The notes: generated by a model from the letters alone, not told the origin. A DNA stretch of 64,000 nucleotides from Cymbomonas tetramitiformis (GCA_001247695.2 LGRX02027229.1:24686-88685); one strand, 5' to 3'; positions 46,983 through 56,490 are shown, counted from the first letter of the stretch. Numbers and translations are program-made.

Positions 46983-47789
46983 CTAATGTCGGCGTCCCTT
47001 TTTCTTACGCTCCCGGGCTCGTTTATAACGTCGGTGTTTTTTGATGCGCTTGGTCTTTTTTTTGCGCGGAGAAGCACTTATTGCGGGTACGTTGTCGATG
47101 ATTCGCAGCTCGTGCAAGGCCAGGTTGTGCTTTTTTGCGGCGTATCGAAAGAGTCGTAACAGCAAGCTCGATGCGCCGTCGTCCGTGGGCGGTTGCAAGT
47201 TTAAAACGGAGGTCAGATACATGTTTCGATCCGGCACTCCGCGTAGCCGTCGCGTGGGCACCGCGTACGATTCCTCCTCCGCGCCGTTGTCGTAGATGGC
47301 GGTGCCCGCGCCGACGATCATGGCGGAGTTGGCCAATCTCGCAATCTCGTCGCATCGGCGTAGCGGCGCGTCGCAGGCGATCACGATGGTAAATCGGGAA
47401 GACCGCGGCGAAAGGGCCGACGACCTGTGCGCGGCCGACTGCATCGCTCGCAGATTTGTAACCGCGATACGTTGCGCGTCCAGGCATCGGATTAGGCGCT
47501 CCGCGCGCGGCGAGCTCACGTTCAGGGCTGTGGCCACTTGCTGTGTAAGGTTTAGGTACCGCGCATCGGAACGCGTAAAAGTACGAATATTGTCGGGGGT
47601 TGCGGATGTGTGGTACGCCAAGCGACCGACGGTGATGGAGTCGGCAGCGAGGCACCGGGTGATGGCGACCTTGTTTGCGGTGACATTTTGAGGGCAATCG
47701 TACAACGCGGCGTCAACACGCCCCGCTTTAACAGCAACGAGCTGTACCCACGCCAGCAAGCCCACTAATAAAGCCACACGAGTCGGCAT
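46983..47789 (-). CDS. Secreted or virion protein with signal peptide and basic tail, 268 aa
   Basis: The ATG at 47789 is fixed by a minus-strand TATAAATA 26 bases upstream (47816-47823). It starts a clear signal peptide (ALLVGLLAWVQLVAV). The mature part has a few Cys and NxT/S sites. The last 35 residues are almost entirely Lys/Arg (KKKTKRIKKHRRYKR and similar), unusual for a secreted protein and suggestive of contact with DNA or a polyanionic surface. No family recognised. Confidence 0.7.
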   Translation of the reverse strand: MPTRVALLVGLLAWVQLVAVKAGRVDAALYDCPQNVTANKVAITRCLAADSITVGRLAYHTSATPDNIRTFTRSDARYLNLTQQVATALNVSSPRAERLIRCLDAQRIAVTNLRAMQSAAHRSSALSPRSSRFTIVIACDAPLRRCDEIARLANSAMIVGAGTAIYDNGAEEESYAVPTRRLRGVPDRNMYLTSVLNLQPPTDDGASSLLLRLFRYAAKKHNLALHELRIIDNVPAISASPRKKKTKRIKKHRRYKRARERKKKGRRH

Positions 47790-47815
47790 GCCTGCGATTG
47801 AAAGGCGCGAGCGCG

Positions 47816-47823
47816 TATTTATA
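47816..47823 (-). promoter_or_regulatory. TATAAATA promoter box (minus)
   Basis: 26 bases before the ATG at 47789; it rules out the longer in-frame start at 47888. Confidence 0.65.
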
Positions 47824-47848
47824 CAGACAGTACACTTTTGATATTGAT

Positions 47849-48919
47849 TTACACGCTTGTCCGTAAACAGAGAGCCATGCGAACGCACGCGGTCGCGTGT
47901 GAAAAACGCGGTTTGCGAAAACCGAATACGGACAGATTGTTCAGGTTGGGCAAGTACTTGTTGAGGTACGCGTCTCGTTTGACCAGCACGTGATCCTTGC
48001 TGTCCCGCAGCCCGTCGCGCATTATGTACAGTATGGCCAAGGAGAAGTACTCGTACTGAAGCAGTTTACCGAGTTGGAATATGGGCGATTGCAACTTTGC
48101 TCGCACGCGCTGATTCGTCATCATGCGCTGCACATTCACGCACTGCTCGATCAGAAATTGGAGGCGCCCGCTGCTGGGCTTCGCGTTGCTGCACATCCAA
48201 CCGTCGGTTCTATGCATCTCGGTGACGAAGAGGTTCTGCAGATCGGTGAGCACTATGGGCAGGGACTTGAGGTTCCGTGCGCGCACGTAAGCGGCCATCT
48301 GACGATGAGCCACGCGGCTGTGTCTGTACTCAATCTGCGTCTCCAACTTGCTGCGCGTTTCGGAACACAGAAGCAGAGTGACGGTGCGCCGCGCGACCAT
48401 GCGCATACGGTCAAAATCCGCCGCGACGCACTGTTTGCGATCCGCCGCATCGCGGGTTCTTTCCTTGCTTAGGGCGCGGCGCATCCGATTGGTGATTGCG
48501 CAAATCTCAAACCCGTCCCGATTGCTCGAGCCGCTGATGTCGTCCACGGTGTAGTTGTGTCGTTCCTCGGTGCCGACGCAGGCGCCCGTTATCTCGCATA
48601 CGTAGCATTCGTTGGTGACGGTGTACGCGCGGCACGACACGCCGCAAGCGTGCACGTTTTGCGACACGGTGCAGCGGTACAGCACATGCTCCTTGTTGTC
48701 GATGCGATGCATAGGGCATTCTGCGGTGCACACGTGATTGCAATCAATCTGCACATCTATGGCATGCCCACCCTCGTCCAATCTCACGTCACCGCACGCG
48801 GAAGTGTCAAAATTTGCATCGCCGTCGCGCGCCTTCTGAAGTCTCTCCATGCAACTCCATATTTGTTTGTAACATTTGTTTGTCGCGTCATTTTCTTGCG
48901 GCTCGCGCAAACGACTCAT
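47849..48919 (-). CDS. Cys/His-rich putative zinc-binding protein, 356 aa
   Basis: Residues about 58-115 hold an ordered Cys/His array: CNHVCTAEC, HVLYRCTVSQNVHACGVSC, then CYVCEITGAC. The YxC...S...HxCxxxC...CxITG pattern is one I associate with a zinc-binding family in large algal DNA viruses, but I cannot name it with certainty. The C-terminal two thirds are helical and basic. Placed just upstream of the signal-peptide gene on the same strand (59-base gap). A transcription or packaging role is possible; evidence is only the metal-site pattern. Confidence 0.7.
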   Translation of the reverse strand: MSRLREPQENDATNKCYKQIWSCMERLQKARDGDANFDTSACGDVRLDEGGHAIDVQIDCNHVCTAECPMHRIDNKEHVLYRCTVSQNVHACGVSCRAYTVTNECYVCEITGACVGTEERHNYTVDDISGSSNRDGFEICAITNRMRRALSKERTRDAADRKQCVAADFDRMRMVARRTVTLLLCSETRSKLETQIEYRHSRVAHRQMAAYVRARNLKSLPIVLTDLQNLFVTEMHRTDGWMCSNAKPSSGRLQFLIEQCVNVQRMMTNQRVRAKLQSPIFQLGKLLQYEYFSLAILYIMRDGLRDSKDHVLVKRDAYLNKYLPNLNNLSVFGFRKPRFSHATACVRMALCLRTSV

Positions 48920-49013
48920 GATTGGTGAAAACGCAGTTCTGGGCGTGAAATCGATTGGTTCGTCTTCTAGGATCGACGGTTGTTTTTTTTTGTGATACTA
49001 CTTTGCAAATCCA

Positions 49014-49997
49014 ATGTCGTGGCACGCAATTCCGTGGATTCTGTACGAGCGCTTGCACGCGGCCGAGATGGAAGCCATCGACGTGGATGCGATAGCCACG
49101 CCGTACCTCACGACGTCCTCAGCCTCGTTAACCGCGCGCTTGGCGCTAACTCTCAATCTGGGGACGAACCACGCGCATTCGCACTGTTTGGACGGTAGCA
49201 CGTGTACGCACAGCACGGAATTCCGGACGACGCGAAGCGAGCGAAGCTTGGGTAGCGAGTGGCTAGCGACACGAGCGACGTGTATCCCAAAGTCCTGCAG
49301 AAAGCTATGCCTCAAAAACATGATAACGCAGCGCAACGCGGTGGCGTTGATGCGAAGTATGATGACCCCCGGAAACCACCTGCACAGTTTAATTTTTGAG
49401 TGCGCGCCGGACCCCGGGTTGGTGCACCTGCAAAAGCTGCGCTGTCTCTGCGTAATACAATCCCCGTGCAAGATAGTGCTATCGCACACACCGCTGCCTA
49501 GTTTGTCGGTGCTATACTTGCGAGGCGTGACAATCGCCGGCAACGTGCCCGTCCCTCCACGTCTCCGAGTGGCATGCCTGATTGACGTGTACACCGAAGA
49601 CGCGACCTTTTTGTCGGAAGTCGTGCGGTCGAAAAGTCTACGCGTACTGTGCCTTAAGAGATGCTTGGAACGGTTGTCGGACGTGGACGAAGCGCGGGTT
49701 TTGGATAGTTTAAAGGAAAGGGCGCATCCCTTAAAACACCTGCGCATCTTGGTATTTTTGAGCAGTCAAGGCGGGTTCGCAGAAAGCATGCAGCGGCTGC
49801 AGCACAAATTTCTGTCGTACATACTGCTGTGCGTAATCGCCGGATTGGCGGATGCGGATGTGCACATCACGGCGCAGTGTCAGAACCTTCTCATAAGCAA
49901 CCGATTGGAGAATATGCACCATACCTCGGAATGCGATGAGGGGGATGATCGGTCGCTCATCGAGGACATGTTAGAAAAGGATTCATTCGCGCGTTAA
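49014..49997 (+). CDS. LRR-like protein with F-box-like start, 327 aa
   Basis: The N-terminal SWHAIPWILYERL resembles the opening helix of F-box domains. From about 140 to 230 there are irregular leucine-rich repeats (LQKLRCLCVIQ, LPSLSVLYLRGV, SKSLRVLCLKRC). F-box plus LRR proteins act as substrate receptors of SCF ubiquitin ligases, which would fit with the FHA-RING gene at the left edge. The repeat register is weak, so the call is tentative. Divergent from the Cys-rich gene, with a 94-base gap. Confidence 0.5.
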   Translation: MSWHAIPWILYERLHAAEMEAIDVDAIATPYLTTSSASLTARLALTLNLGTNHAHSHCLDGSTCTHSTEFRTTRSERSLGSEWLATRATCIPKSCRKLCLKNMITQRNAVALMRSMMTPGNHLHSLIFECAPDPGLVHLQKLRCLCVIQSPCKIVLSHTPLPSLSVLYLRGVTIAGNVPVPPRLRVACLIDVYTEDATFLSEVVRSKSLRVLCLKRCLERLSDVDEARVLDSLKERAHPLKHLRILVFLSSQGGFAESMQRLQHKFLSYILLCVIAGLADADVHITAQCQNLLISNRLENMHHTSECDEGDDRSLIEDMLEKDSFAR

Positions 49998-50030
49998 ACT
50001 TTGCGGTATTTTGACTTTATTTTTGTTTTG

Positions 50031-50041
50031 TATATATATAT
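50031..50041 (+). promoter_or_regulatory. TATATATATAT promoter run
   Basis: 35 bases before the ATG at 50077; it excludes the longer in-frame start at 50011. Confidence 0.55.
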
Positions 50042-50076
50042 GTTGGTTTAAGCGGACAAAACCGTACACTGTAAAC

Positions 50077-50847
50077 ATGTGCGATGATAACGACCGCGCG
50101 CACAATTGGCAACGGGACGTGGCCCTTTTTTTTGTGCTGCTTATTCTCATTTTCGGCGTCACGCGCATCCGAAATATGCTGCGCGCTTTCGACTGCGACG
50201 TGCTGCGATCCTTTTACAGGGACAGCGCCGAGGTCGTGCATTTGCTTCCAAGTTGGTGCGCCACGCTGGTGTGTCTGTTGATGCTGGTCTTTTTTTCACT
50301 CGCGTATATCAGCCCGTGCCGTCTTTCAATAAACGGTGGAAAGCACGACCTGTGCCTACTCGCGGGGCAGGCCCTGCTTATTTTCGGCGCGCACGCCTGT
50401 TCCACGCACGCGCACTTGGACGATTACAGCGTGATCGTCATGATCACGCACGTGCTGCTCATGCAAGCTCGCACCGACGAACCCTCAGACGGGATCTGCG
50501 GTGACGATCTATCACCCCTTAAAAGCTTGGACTGCGAGCACATGTCCTTTTTGGCATTCTGCCTGTGCATCATCGGAGCCGCGCATCTGGTGGTCCGCGT
50601 GCGCCGCGATAGAAGCGTCACGTTGTACTCCGAGCAGAACGAAACGGACGAGCACGCGTACACCGTCTTGCTGTTGCTGCTTCTGGCGCAGTTTTGTTGC
50701 GCGTGCGGGGCCTGGCTGTCCCCTTGCTGCCACGCGCGCGACAGTGACGTCGTCAATCATTTTATGCTGATCAGCCGCATTTTTTACGCGTGCCAAGATG
50801 GGATGACCATCCTTGGCGCGCGCTGGCTGCATCGCAGCCCCATCTGA
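50077..50847 (+). CDS. Multi-pass membrane protein, 256 aa
   Basis: Hydrophobic segments at about residues 15-30, 58-78, 87-103 (weaker), 155-173 and 198-220 suggest five or so membrane passes, with short charged loops and many Cys. No family recognised. The next gene starts 46 bases later on the same strand. Confidence 0.65.
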   Translation: MCDDNDRAHNWQRDVALFFVLLILIFGVTRIRNMLRAFDCDVLRSFYRDSAEVVHLLPSWCATLVCLLMLVFFSLAYISPCRLSINGGKHDLCLLAGQALLIFGAHACSTHAHLDDYSVIVMITHVLLMQARTDEPSDGICGDDLSPLKSLDCEHMSFLAFCLCIIGAAHLVVRVRRDRSVTLYSEQNETDEHAYTVLLLLLLAQFCCACGAWLSPCCHARDSDVVNHFMLISRIFYACQDGMTILGARWLHRSPI

Positions 50848-50893
50848 TGACGCAAAAAAAAAATCCGCCCATTGATCTTGCGGGGTGCGCCGC

Positions 50894-51808
50894 ATGTGCA
50901 TGCGCATGCCGACGATCGCAACGGGCGCGATGGGTGTCACGAATCAATTGAACGCCAAGTACAATCACATCAAGGGTCAACAGGTGCAGAATGGTAAAAT
51001 CAGTGCCAGGCGAACCCTCTCCTTCTTTTTTCGCGCCACCGACTTTAAATGCACGCACTGCATGTCAGAGGCGCGGATATTGGGCCTAATGCAGCGCACC
51101 GAGGATGCGAGCGAGCTCCGACGCCTAGTCAACGTGAAGCTGATGCTGAGCTTGCTATACAGGAGCATGCGCATGTGGATCGGGGACGTGCACGCCAAGC
51201 AGCTGCTCCGACTCCCGCGCGTCATTTTCAAATTCATTCCTTACAAGTCTTTTAGCAACGCGCACCGCACCGTAGAGAATATGCACCGCGCCTTTGAAGA
51301 GTGCGGCGATGTGCAGTGGCTCGAGGGCCATCGCCACATCGCGGTGATCGGTATATTCTTTGTGTTCGACGAGGATGGGGAGGCGGCGAACGAGAACAAC
51401 GATGATGACGGCCACGCGCCGGAGTACCTCTACGACGCCGGGTGCGTAAACGAGGTGCTCAACCGCATTTGGAGGGACAACTACACTCTGCACGTTAATC
51501 GCTGCAAGGCCAAAACTCGTACGGACTTTAGGGGGTCGCAGCAGCTGAGCATGGTCGAGGCGGACAATTACAACGTGCTCTGCGGGAACATCGACGGCAG
51601 CGGCTACGAACTCGATCGTCCCAACGGCCAGGACATGTCCGAGATACCAAACAACGCCATGGATATTTTTAACGTGCTGCAGCAGTTTAATCGCATACCG
51701 CCGGTGCCCTCGAACGTGAGTAGTAAGTGTACGACTACGGTGTCCCTCCGCCCTACACTGACTACCGATAGAGGCGCAAGCGCCTCGATTATTGTGGTAG
51801 CATTGTAG
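50894..51808 (+). CDS. Unknown 304-aa protein with C-terminus in a junction hairpin
   Basis: Several in-frame ATGs lie at the start (50894, 50900, 50906). The first 270 residues are well formed, with a CTHC pair near residue 55 and an acidic loop (DEDGEAANENNDDD). The last roughly 30 codons (after VPSNV) fall inside the inverted repeat at 51719-51852 and read as low-complexity Ser/Thr. They may be acquired sequence, and the native C-terminus may have been lost there. Last gene of the GC-rich region. Confidence 0.65.
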   Translation: MCMRMPTIATGAMGVTNQLNAKYNHIKGQQVQNGKISARRTLSFFFRATDFKCTHCMSEARILGLMQRTEDASELRRLVNVKLMLSLLYRSMRMWIGDVHAKQLLRLPRVIFKFIPYKSFSNAHRTVENMHRAFEECGDVQWLEGHRHIAVIGIFFVFDEDGEAANENNDDDGHAPEYLYDAGCVNEVLNRIWRDNYTLHVNRCKAKTRTDFRGSQQLSMVEADNYNVLCGNIDGSGYELDRPNGQDMSEIPNNAMDIFNVLQQFNRIPPVPSNVSSKCTTTVSLRPTLTTDRGASASIIVVAL

Positions 51809-51852
51809 AAAATGTGAGATGGTCGGAACACCGTAGTCGTACACTTACTACT
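51719..51852. repeat. Perfect 25-bp inverted repeat with nested hairpin at module junction
   Basis: Arms 51719-51743 and 51828-51852 are exact reverse complements. The 84-base spacer holds a second hairpin, GAGGCGC-AA-GCGCCTC (51771-51786), with imperfect pairing between. The whole could fold into one long stem. It overlaps the 3' end of the previous gene and lies where base composition changes. Confidence 0.9.
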
Positions 51853-51892
51853 GAAACAAAGGGAGGACGAAGTGAGAAGCGGACTAAACGCA

Positions 51893-51968
51893 AAAAAGGG
51901 GTGAATTGGTTACAATTCCACATTATCTTTAAGATATATGCATATTATAACCATTTCCCCCCAAAAAA
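51893..51968. repeat. PLV palindrome, copy 1
   Basis: GGGG, then GGTTACAA, a 30-base centre with CTTTAAGATATA, then TTATAACC and a run of C. Lies just beyond the 3' end of the leftmost PLV gene and matches copies at 57738 and 61398. Confidence 0.75.
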
Positions 51969-52028
51969 GTTAGAAATTTCTTCTCATCTTGCGTCGAAAT
52001 TAATTGTTTAAAAATGTGGAATTGTCGA

Positions 52029-52682
52029 TTAAGCCTTTTTGAATTTCACCGTGTTGTCAGAACCAGATTCCAAATAGAACTGCCCAACGGCTGCCGCACC
52101 TTCTCCTACAGGCATATTTGCGGGATTTACAAACAACCCTTCCCCTATATACATATTTTTGGCAATTGAAGCGCTTCCAGCACTTCTTAAAGGATTGTTA
52201 TTTGCAGTTATATATTTATTAGTTGGATCGTCGTTATCATTCTCTACTGAAAGTTGTTGACAAAACCAACGACCGTCGACTCGCATCAACATAGGCAACG
52301 TTTTACTTATACCTGCCGATGGATTTGCTATGTTTTGATATGAAAAAATTATAGCGCTGTTATTCGTAACGATATCTGTGAGGCATTGAATGGCAGGTTT
52401 GTTTATATCATCCACGGCTTTTACGCGCATTTGTCCATTGCAATGAAGCACCCCCGTTGCCGAACTAGTGGGACCAATTTCTATTTTGCTAGAAGTAATG
52501 ATGTCATACGTACTTTGTAAAACTTGATTCAAAAATATTGTTTTGCTTGTTGTTGGTTGTAATGTATCTGCTTGTATTGCCCACAAACCATCACCACCAC
52601 CACCACTCGTTGGAGGTACCCCGCCGTTAAACGTCGTGCATTGTAAATTTCTGCAAACTAAATCTTTTCCAAAAGAAGCCAT
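52029..52682 (-). CDS. PLV fibre-like protein, short form, 217 aa
   Basis: The N-terminus MASFGKDLVCRNLQC matches that of the next gene (MSSFGKNAIFKTVQC), so both probably use it as a tail that docks in the capsid, as adenovirus fibre tails do. A Gly-rich stretch follows, then a beta-rich part with ASIAKNMYIGEGLFVN, a pattern common in trimeric phage and virus fibres. It lacks the long middle of its paralogue. Receptor binding is a likely but unproven role. Confidence 0.65.
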   Translation of the reverse strand: MASFGKDLVCRNLQCTTFNGGVPPTSGGGGDGLWAIQADTLQPTTSKTIFLNQVLQSTYDIITSSKIEIGPTSSATGVLHCNGQMRVKAVDDINKPAIQCLTDIVTNNSAIIFSYQNIANPSAGISKTLPMLMRVDGRWFCQQLSVENDNDDPTNKYITANNNPLRSAGSASIAKNMYIGEGLFVNPANMPVGEGAAAVGQFYLESGSDNTVKFKKA

Positions 52683-52769
52683 GTGTTATTACTATATGCA
52701 TAACATAAATATAAGCAAAAGGTAGATGATTTAATTATTCATACCAACAACGCTAAAGTGCAACGCGCG

Positions 52770-54737
52770 TTATGTGTTATAATTGGGATTGAGCCATACA
52801 AGCAAGCCCGAACCAGGTGTCGTTATAACCTTTGTCTCCATCGCTGTACCAATAACACCAACGTTGGTTGTTACTTGGGTGGAATCTACCTGTCCGTTTG
52901 TAGTGCATTTTAGAAGTTGCCCTTTTACATAAGACCCATCTAATGCTTTAACGGTTGTAAAACCTTTTGTACATACGAAGCACGAGTTCCCAATGGTACT
53001 ATTTTGAACACATATCCCTATTGGTGAGCAATTTTGATTTGCTTGTGTTGCAGTTGCCGAAAATATTTTGACCCCGTTCACATTTGTAGAGTTGTCATCA
53101 AATTGAAGGATGTCACCCGCGGCAATTGTTCCTCCAGTAGTATTTTCAAACGTATAGACTTCACCTGTGTGTGGGACCGCCGATATTGGTAGTGACGCTG
53201 CATATGCGCTAGAAATTGTTGTCAACGGTATTCCGGCTGTGGTGATTGATGCCGTCGGGGCTGTGTAACTAAAGTTTAAACTATTTGTAAGAATGACGCT
53301 TGTAGCGTCTAAATCCCCCGTAAGATTAATGTTAGAACCACTATTGCCGACTGCAAGAACTTGTGCAAGGGATCCTACACTACCAGAAGCGACTGTTCCG
53401 CTTCGTATTTCTCCACTTAATGCATCGTAATACAGTTGCAAAGTTTCGGTTGCTATATCAGGTGAAGCTCGTATTGGCTTAACCGTAAATGAATCGGGAC
53501 TGCTTTGGTCTAAAGCGGCTCCAGTTCCATTAATGATTATTCTATTTGAAACGTTGTCACTTTGCCTATTGGTATTAAAACCAGCATAACTACCTAAAAA
53601 TGTGCAATTATTCCCCGCTGAATATCCACCACTTTCTCTTCCGATAGCTACAACGTTATTGACTGAAGCGCCATTAAAGTTACAAGCATCGTCGCCAATC
53701 GCAACCGAAAACGACGGTGCTGTGTTATAACATGCTCCTGAACCTATAGCAATGGTGTCTTCACTTGTGGCAGAGTTTGTAGTCATTGCATTGCGCCCGA
53801 TAGCGATCGAGCGTTGACCTATGTAGTCGCAGTTTGTAAACCCTTGAGTGTTTTCTCCTATACTAATTTTGCCAAGCCCTCCTGTACCCGATTCCACCCG
53901 AAAGTTTGTTCCCTTTATGCTATCTTGCAAAATTGTAAAATCGCCAGAACCGCTAAATGCCACATCTGGAACGGTGCTCGTTGCACCACGGGTGGTTACG
54001 TCTTGGAGAGTAGACGTATCGGGTTGCGAAGGCAAGTTGGTAAGTGAGGAACCATCGCCGATAAAACCTGTAGCAGTTATGGTGTCGGTTGTTATAGCAC
54101 CCCGAGTAGTCACGTCTTGAAGAGTGGATGTATCGGGTTGTAAAGGCAAATTGGTCAGTGAGGAGCCATCGCCTATAAATGAATTTGCCGTTATATCTGC
54201 GGTTGTAGTAGCACCCAATTGACACACGCCATTTAAATCTTGCGCACCGCCACCACCTCCCGGAACATTAACTAATCCTGAACCATCCCCACTTAAAGTG
54301 TATCCCGCACCAACCACAAAATTACCATTGCAAAGCACGCCCGAGCCATCAAGATTCATCGTAAGTTGACTCATATTAAGCTCCGAGGTGCCATCTTCCC
54401 CTATAGACAATCGATCTACATCTCCCGTTGCTTCTTTTGATGTTATAACAAAATTTTGGTCAGTCTCGTCAAGCTTAAGTTCAAATTTAGTCGTCGAGAT
54501 TGGATTGTTGAGAACAAAGTCATTGATTGCGATGCCTGAATGGATTTTTAATGAACCATCAGTCAGCAATGACATTTGCTCACGTTCGTTTGTAGGATCT
54601 TTAGTATCAATAAATTTGATATCATTTTGGTATTTAATGTCGCTAGCCATGTGTAATGTTTCTAACGGGTTGCTAACAGAGCCCAATGATTCACATTGGA
54701 CTGTTTTGAATATTGCATTTTTGCCAAAACTGGACAT
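52770..54737 (-). CDS. PLV fibre-like protein, long form, 655 aa
   Basis: ATG at 54737 puts the shared tail motif (SSFGKN) at the N-terminus. At about 150-235 there are repeats of the GDGSSLTNLP type seen in trimeric phage tail fibres. At about 300-400, SIAIGRNAM, TIAIGSGA, SVAIGDDA, VAIGRESG and FLGSYAG repeats match the left-handed beta-roll of YadA-like heads. The C-terminal part is a Thr/Gly-rich beta domain. This is a virion spike, probably trimeric, and the likely host-recognition protein of the PLV module. Confidence 0.75.
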   Translation of the reverse strand: MSSFGKNAIFKTVQCESLGSVSNPLETLHMASDIKYQNDIKFIDTKDPTNEREQMSLLTDGSLKIHSGIAINDFVLNNPISTTKFELKLDETDQNFVITSKEATGDVDRLSIGEDGTSELNMSQLTMNLDGSGVLCNGNFVVGAGYTLSGDGSGLVNVPGGGGGAQDLNGVCQLGATTTADITANSFIGDGSSLTNLPLQPDTSTLQDVTTRGAITTDTITATGFIGDGSSLTNLPSQPDTSTLQDVTTRGATSTVPDVAFSGSGDFTILQDSIKGTNFRVESGTGGLGKISIGENTQGFTNCDYIGQRSIAIGRNAMTTNSATSEDTIAIGSGACYNTAPSFSVAIGDDACNFNGASVNNVVAIGRESGGYSAGNNCTFLGSYAGFNTNRQSDNVSNRIIINGTGAALDQSSPDSFTVKPIRASPDIATETLQLYYDALSGEIRSGTVASGSVGSLAQVLAVGNSGSNINLTGDLDATSVILTNSLNFSYTAPTASITTAGIPLTTISSAYAASLPISAVPHTGEVYTFENTTGGTIAAGDILQFDDNSTNVNGVKIFSATATQANQNCSPIGICVQNSTIGNSCFVCTKGFTTVKALDGSYVKGQLLKCTTNGQVDSTQVTTNVGVIGTAMETKVITTPGSGLLVWLNPNYNT

Positions 54738-54760
54738 AAATATGTGTGTATACAATAGAG

Positions 54761-55072
54761 TTAATAAAAAAACGTGCCAGCGATGGGCGGTAACGGCGTG
54801 TTTATGGGATGTTCCGGAAAGTATCCAATAATATTAATGGCATTTACCTTATCATCTCGTCCGAGCAGTGTCGGTTTGTATCCATATAATGGATTTACAT
54901 TACTTATTTTTGCTGGTGGTTGTGTGATATCGTTTATCGTCTTACATGGCAGTTGTTGCATAAAAGGGCTACGAGCGCCGCTCATTTGTATCATACACAT
55001 TGGTTGTTGAATTGTATTGTTACCAATTGGTAAGCCTAAAGATGTTGAATATAAACCGGGTTGTTGTGACAT
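54761..55072 (-). CDS. Small Pro-rich PLV protein, 103 aa
   Basis: Lies between the major capsid gene (44-base gap) and the long fibre gene (23-base gap), all on the minus strand. Pro, Gln and Ile rich, without membrane segment. Position suggests a small virion component or fibre-associated protein; no family recognised. Confidence 0.55.
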   Translation of the reverse strand: MSQQPGLYSTSLGLPIGNNTIQQPMCMIQMSGARSPFMQQLPCKTINDITQPPAKISNVNPLYGYKPTLLGRDDKVNAINIIGYFPEHPINTPLPPIAGTFFY

Positions 55073-55116
55073 AAAAGTATTCTATATATTATTGCACCTA
55101 AAAAATAGTGTGTTGC

Positions 55117-56454
55117 TTATATAACGACCTCAATCATTCTACCTTGACCGATTCTTAATATGCTAGTGCATGCAGAAACGACAAACACTTCGTTAAGTTT
55201 TAGTTCATCTTGTGTTGCATCTATTCCAACGGAAGTTTGAAAATACATACTTGTATTCAATCCACGACTATCCAATCCTGACATGCTTCTTACTCCCATC
55301 TCATTGGGCATATTTAGTCGTACCATAGCTGTAAAGAAGTGATTGTACCAATCGAGCAAGCTATTGATTTTACATCCAGGTCGCACTGAATATTGGTCGG
55401 CTTTTGAAACACACAACGTGTTGAAAAATCCTATCGCGTCGTTGCGATAATTTGGGATATAAAGATTATTGATATTAAATTGTCCGCTACCAAGTCGTCC
55501 TGCTTTGAAATTAAAATATGACGGAGTATAACTTGGTCCTATAATATCTGTGTATTCTATCAACCCTTCGTTTTTGTCTCGATAATCTTGTTTACGTTGA
55601 ACAGCGTATATTTCGTCAATGGATTGAGCGCTTAACGAAAATCGTGTCGATTTATCCATCGTATTATGGGACTCGGTGAATGTAAAATAGTTTTTAAACG
55701 GTATTTGTAACATGCCATCGCTTTTTAATTTTGATTCAATGGCAGAGTCGTACACGCCCGTAGAAAACGTGATGGTTTCAACGGTAAAATATATATCTTT
55801 TAAAGAAAATGCACCTTTGTTTATAAGTTCAGTCTGTGCTTTTAAATCTAGTCCGTTACCTATTTTTTTTGAATCTTGAATTGCTCCAAGTACCTCTGGT
55901 CCGCTCAAATATATTCTCATTTGCATTGAAGGCAGTAATGAAGTATCTACATACGTTGGTTCACAGCTGCCGATAAACGACAACCAATTTTGTAATATAT
56001 AAGGATGATAATTTTGGTAATATTTGTCATCATTAACTTCAATTTCTTGATTTTGCAGCACTCGCTGATATGTAGAAGCTTTTGAAAACGTGGTGTAAAT
56101 GTTGTCTAAAATTGTGCTTACCGTATTATATTGTTGAAAGCCACTTTGCAATTGTATTCCTCCTGCGTAAAGTTCTACTCGCTGAATCAGCTTATCTAGT
56201 GCGTTTGGCAATTGAGTACGTAAAATATCGTTTGCAGCTGCATCATTGGTAAAAGCCAAATCGGCGTCATTAGCCCGAGCGGTACAATGCATTGCAATGC
56301 TCTTCATGTTTACCACTGAATTTACGGGCAAATTCAATGTTATTACGCCATTTTGTATTGCTTCAGTCATGTTTGTCGTTTCCAATCGGAAATAATTGGT
56401 TTGATAACCGCTCAATTTGTTGAGTGCGAACGCTAATGAAAACGGCAAGCTCAT
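55117..56454 (-). CDS. PLV major capsid protein, double jelly-roll, 445 aa
   Basis: ATG at 56454 (MSLPFSLAFALNK). The start KLSGYQTNYFRLE, the ITLNLPVNSVVNMKSIAMHC strand, the LDKLIQRVELYAGGIQLQSGFQQYN block and the following long helix are features I know from PLV/virophage major capsid proteins of the double jelly-roll fold. Somewhat shorter than many PLV capsid proteins. It is preceded, 36 bases upstream on the same strand, by the minor capsid gene, the usual PLV order. Confidence 0.75.
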   Translation of the reverse strand: MSLPFSLAFALNKLSGYQTNYFRLETTNMTEAIQNGVITLNLPVNSVVNMKSIAMHCTARANDADLAFTNDAAANDILRTQLPNALDKLIQRVELYAGGIQLQSGFQQYNTVSTILDNIYTTFSKASTYQRVLQNQEIEVNDDKYYQNYHPYILQNWLSFIGSCEPTYVDTSLLPSMQMRIYLSGPEVLGAIQDSKKIGNGLDLKAQTELINKGAFSLKDIYFTVETITFSTGVYDSAIESKLKSDGMLQIPFKNYFTFTESHNTMDKSTRFSLSAQSIDEIYAVQRKQDYRDKNEGLIEYTDIIGPSYTPSYFNFKAGRLGSGQFNINNLYIPNYRNDAIGFFNTLCVSKADQYSVRPGCKINSLLDWYNHFFTAMVRLNMPNEMGVRSMSGLDSRGLNTSMYFQTSVGIDATQDELKLNEVFVVSACTSILRIGQGRMIEVVI

Positions 56455-56490
56455 TGTGTATAATATATACAATTAAGACAATAAAATATT

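Noticed and set aside
46331..47044. Plus-strand frame of 237 codons
   Set aside because: Antisense to the 755-aa gene. Its composition is unnatural and it has no promoter box.
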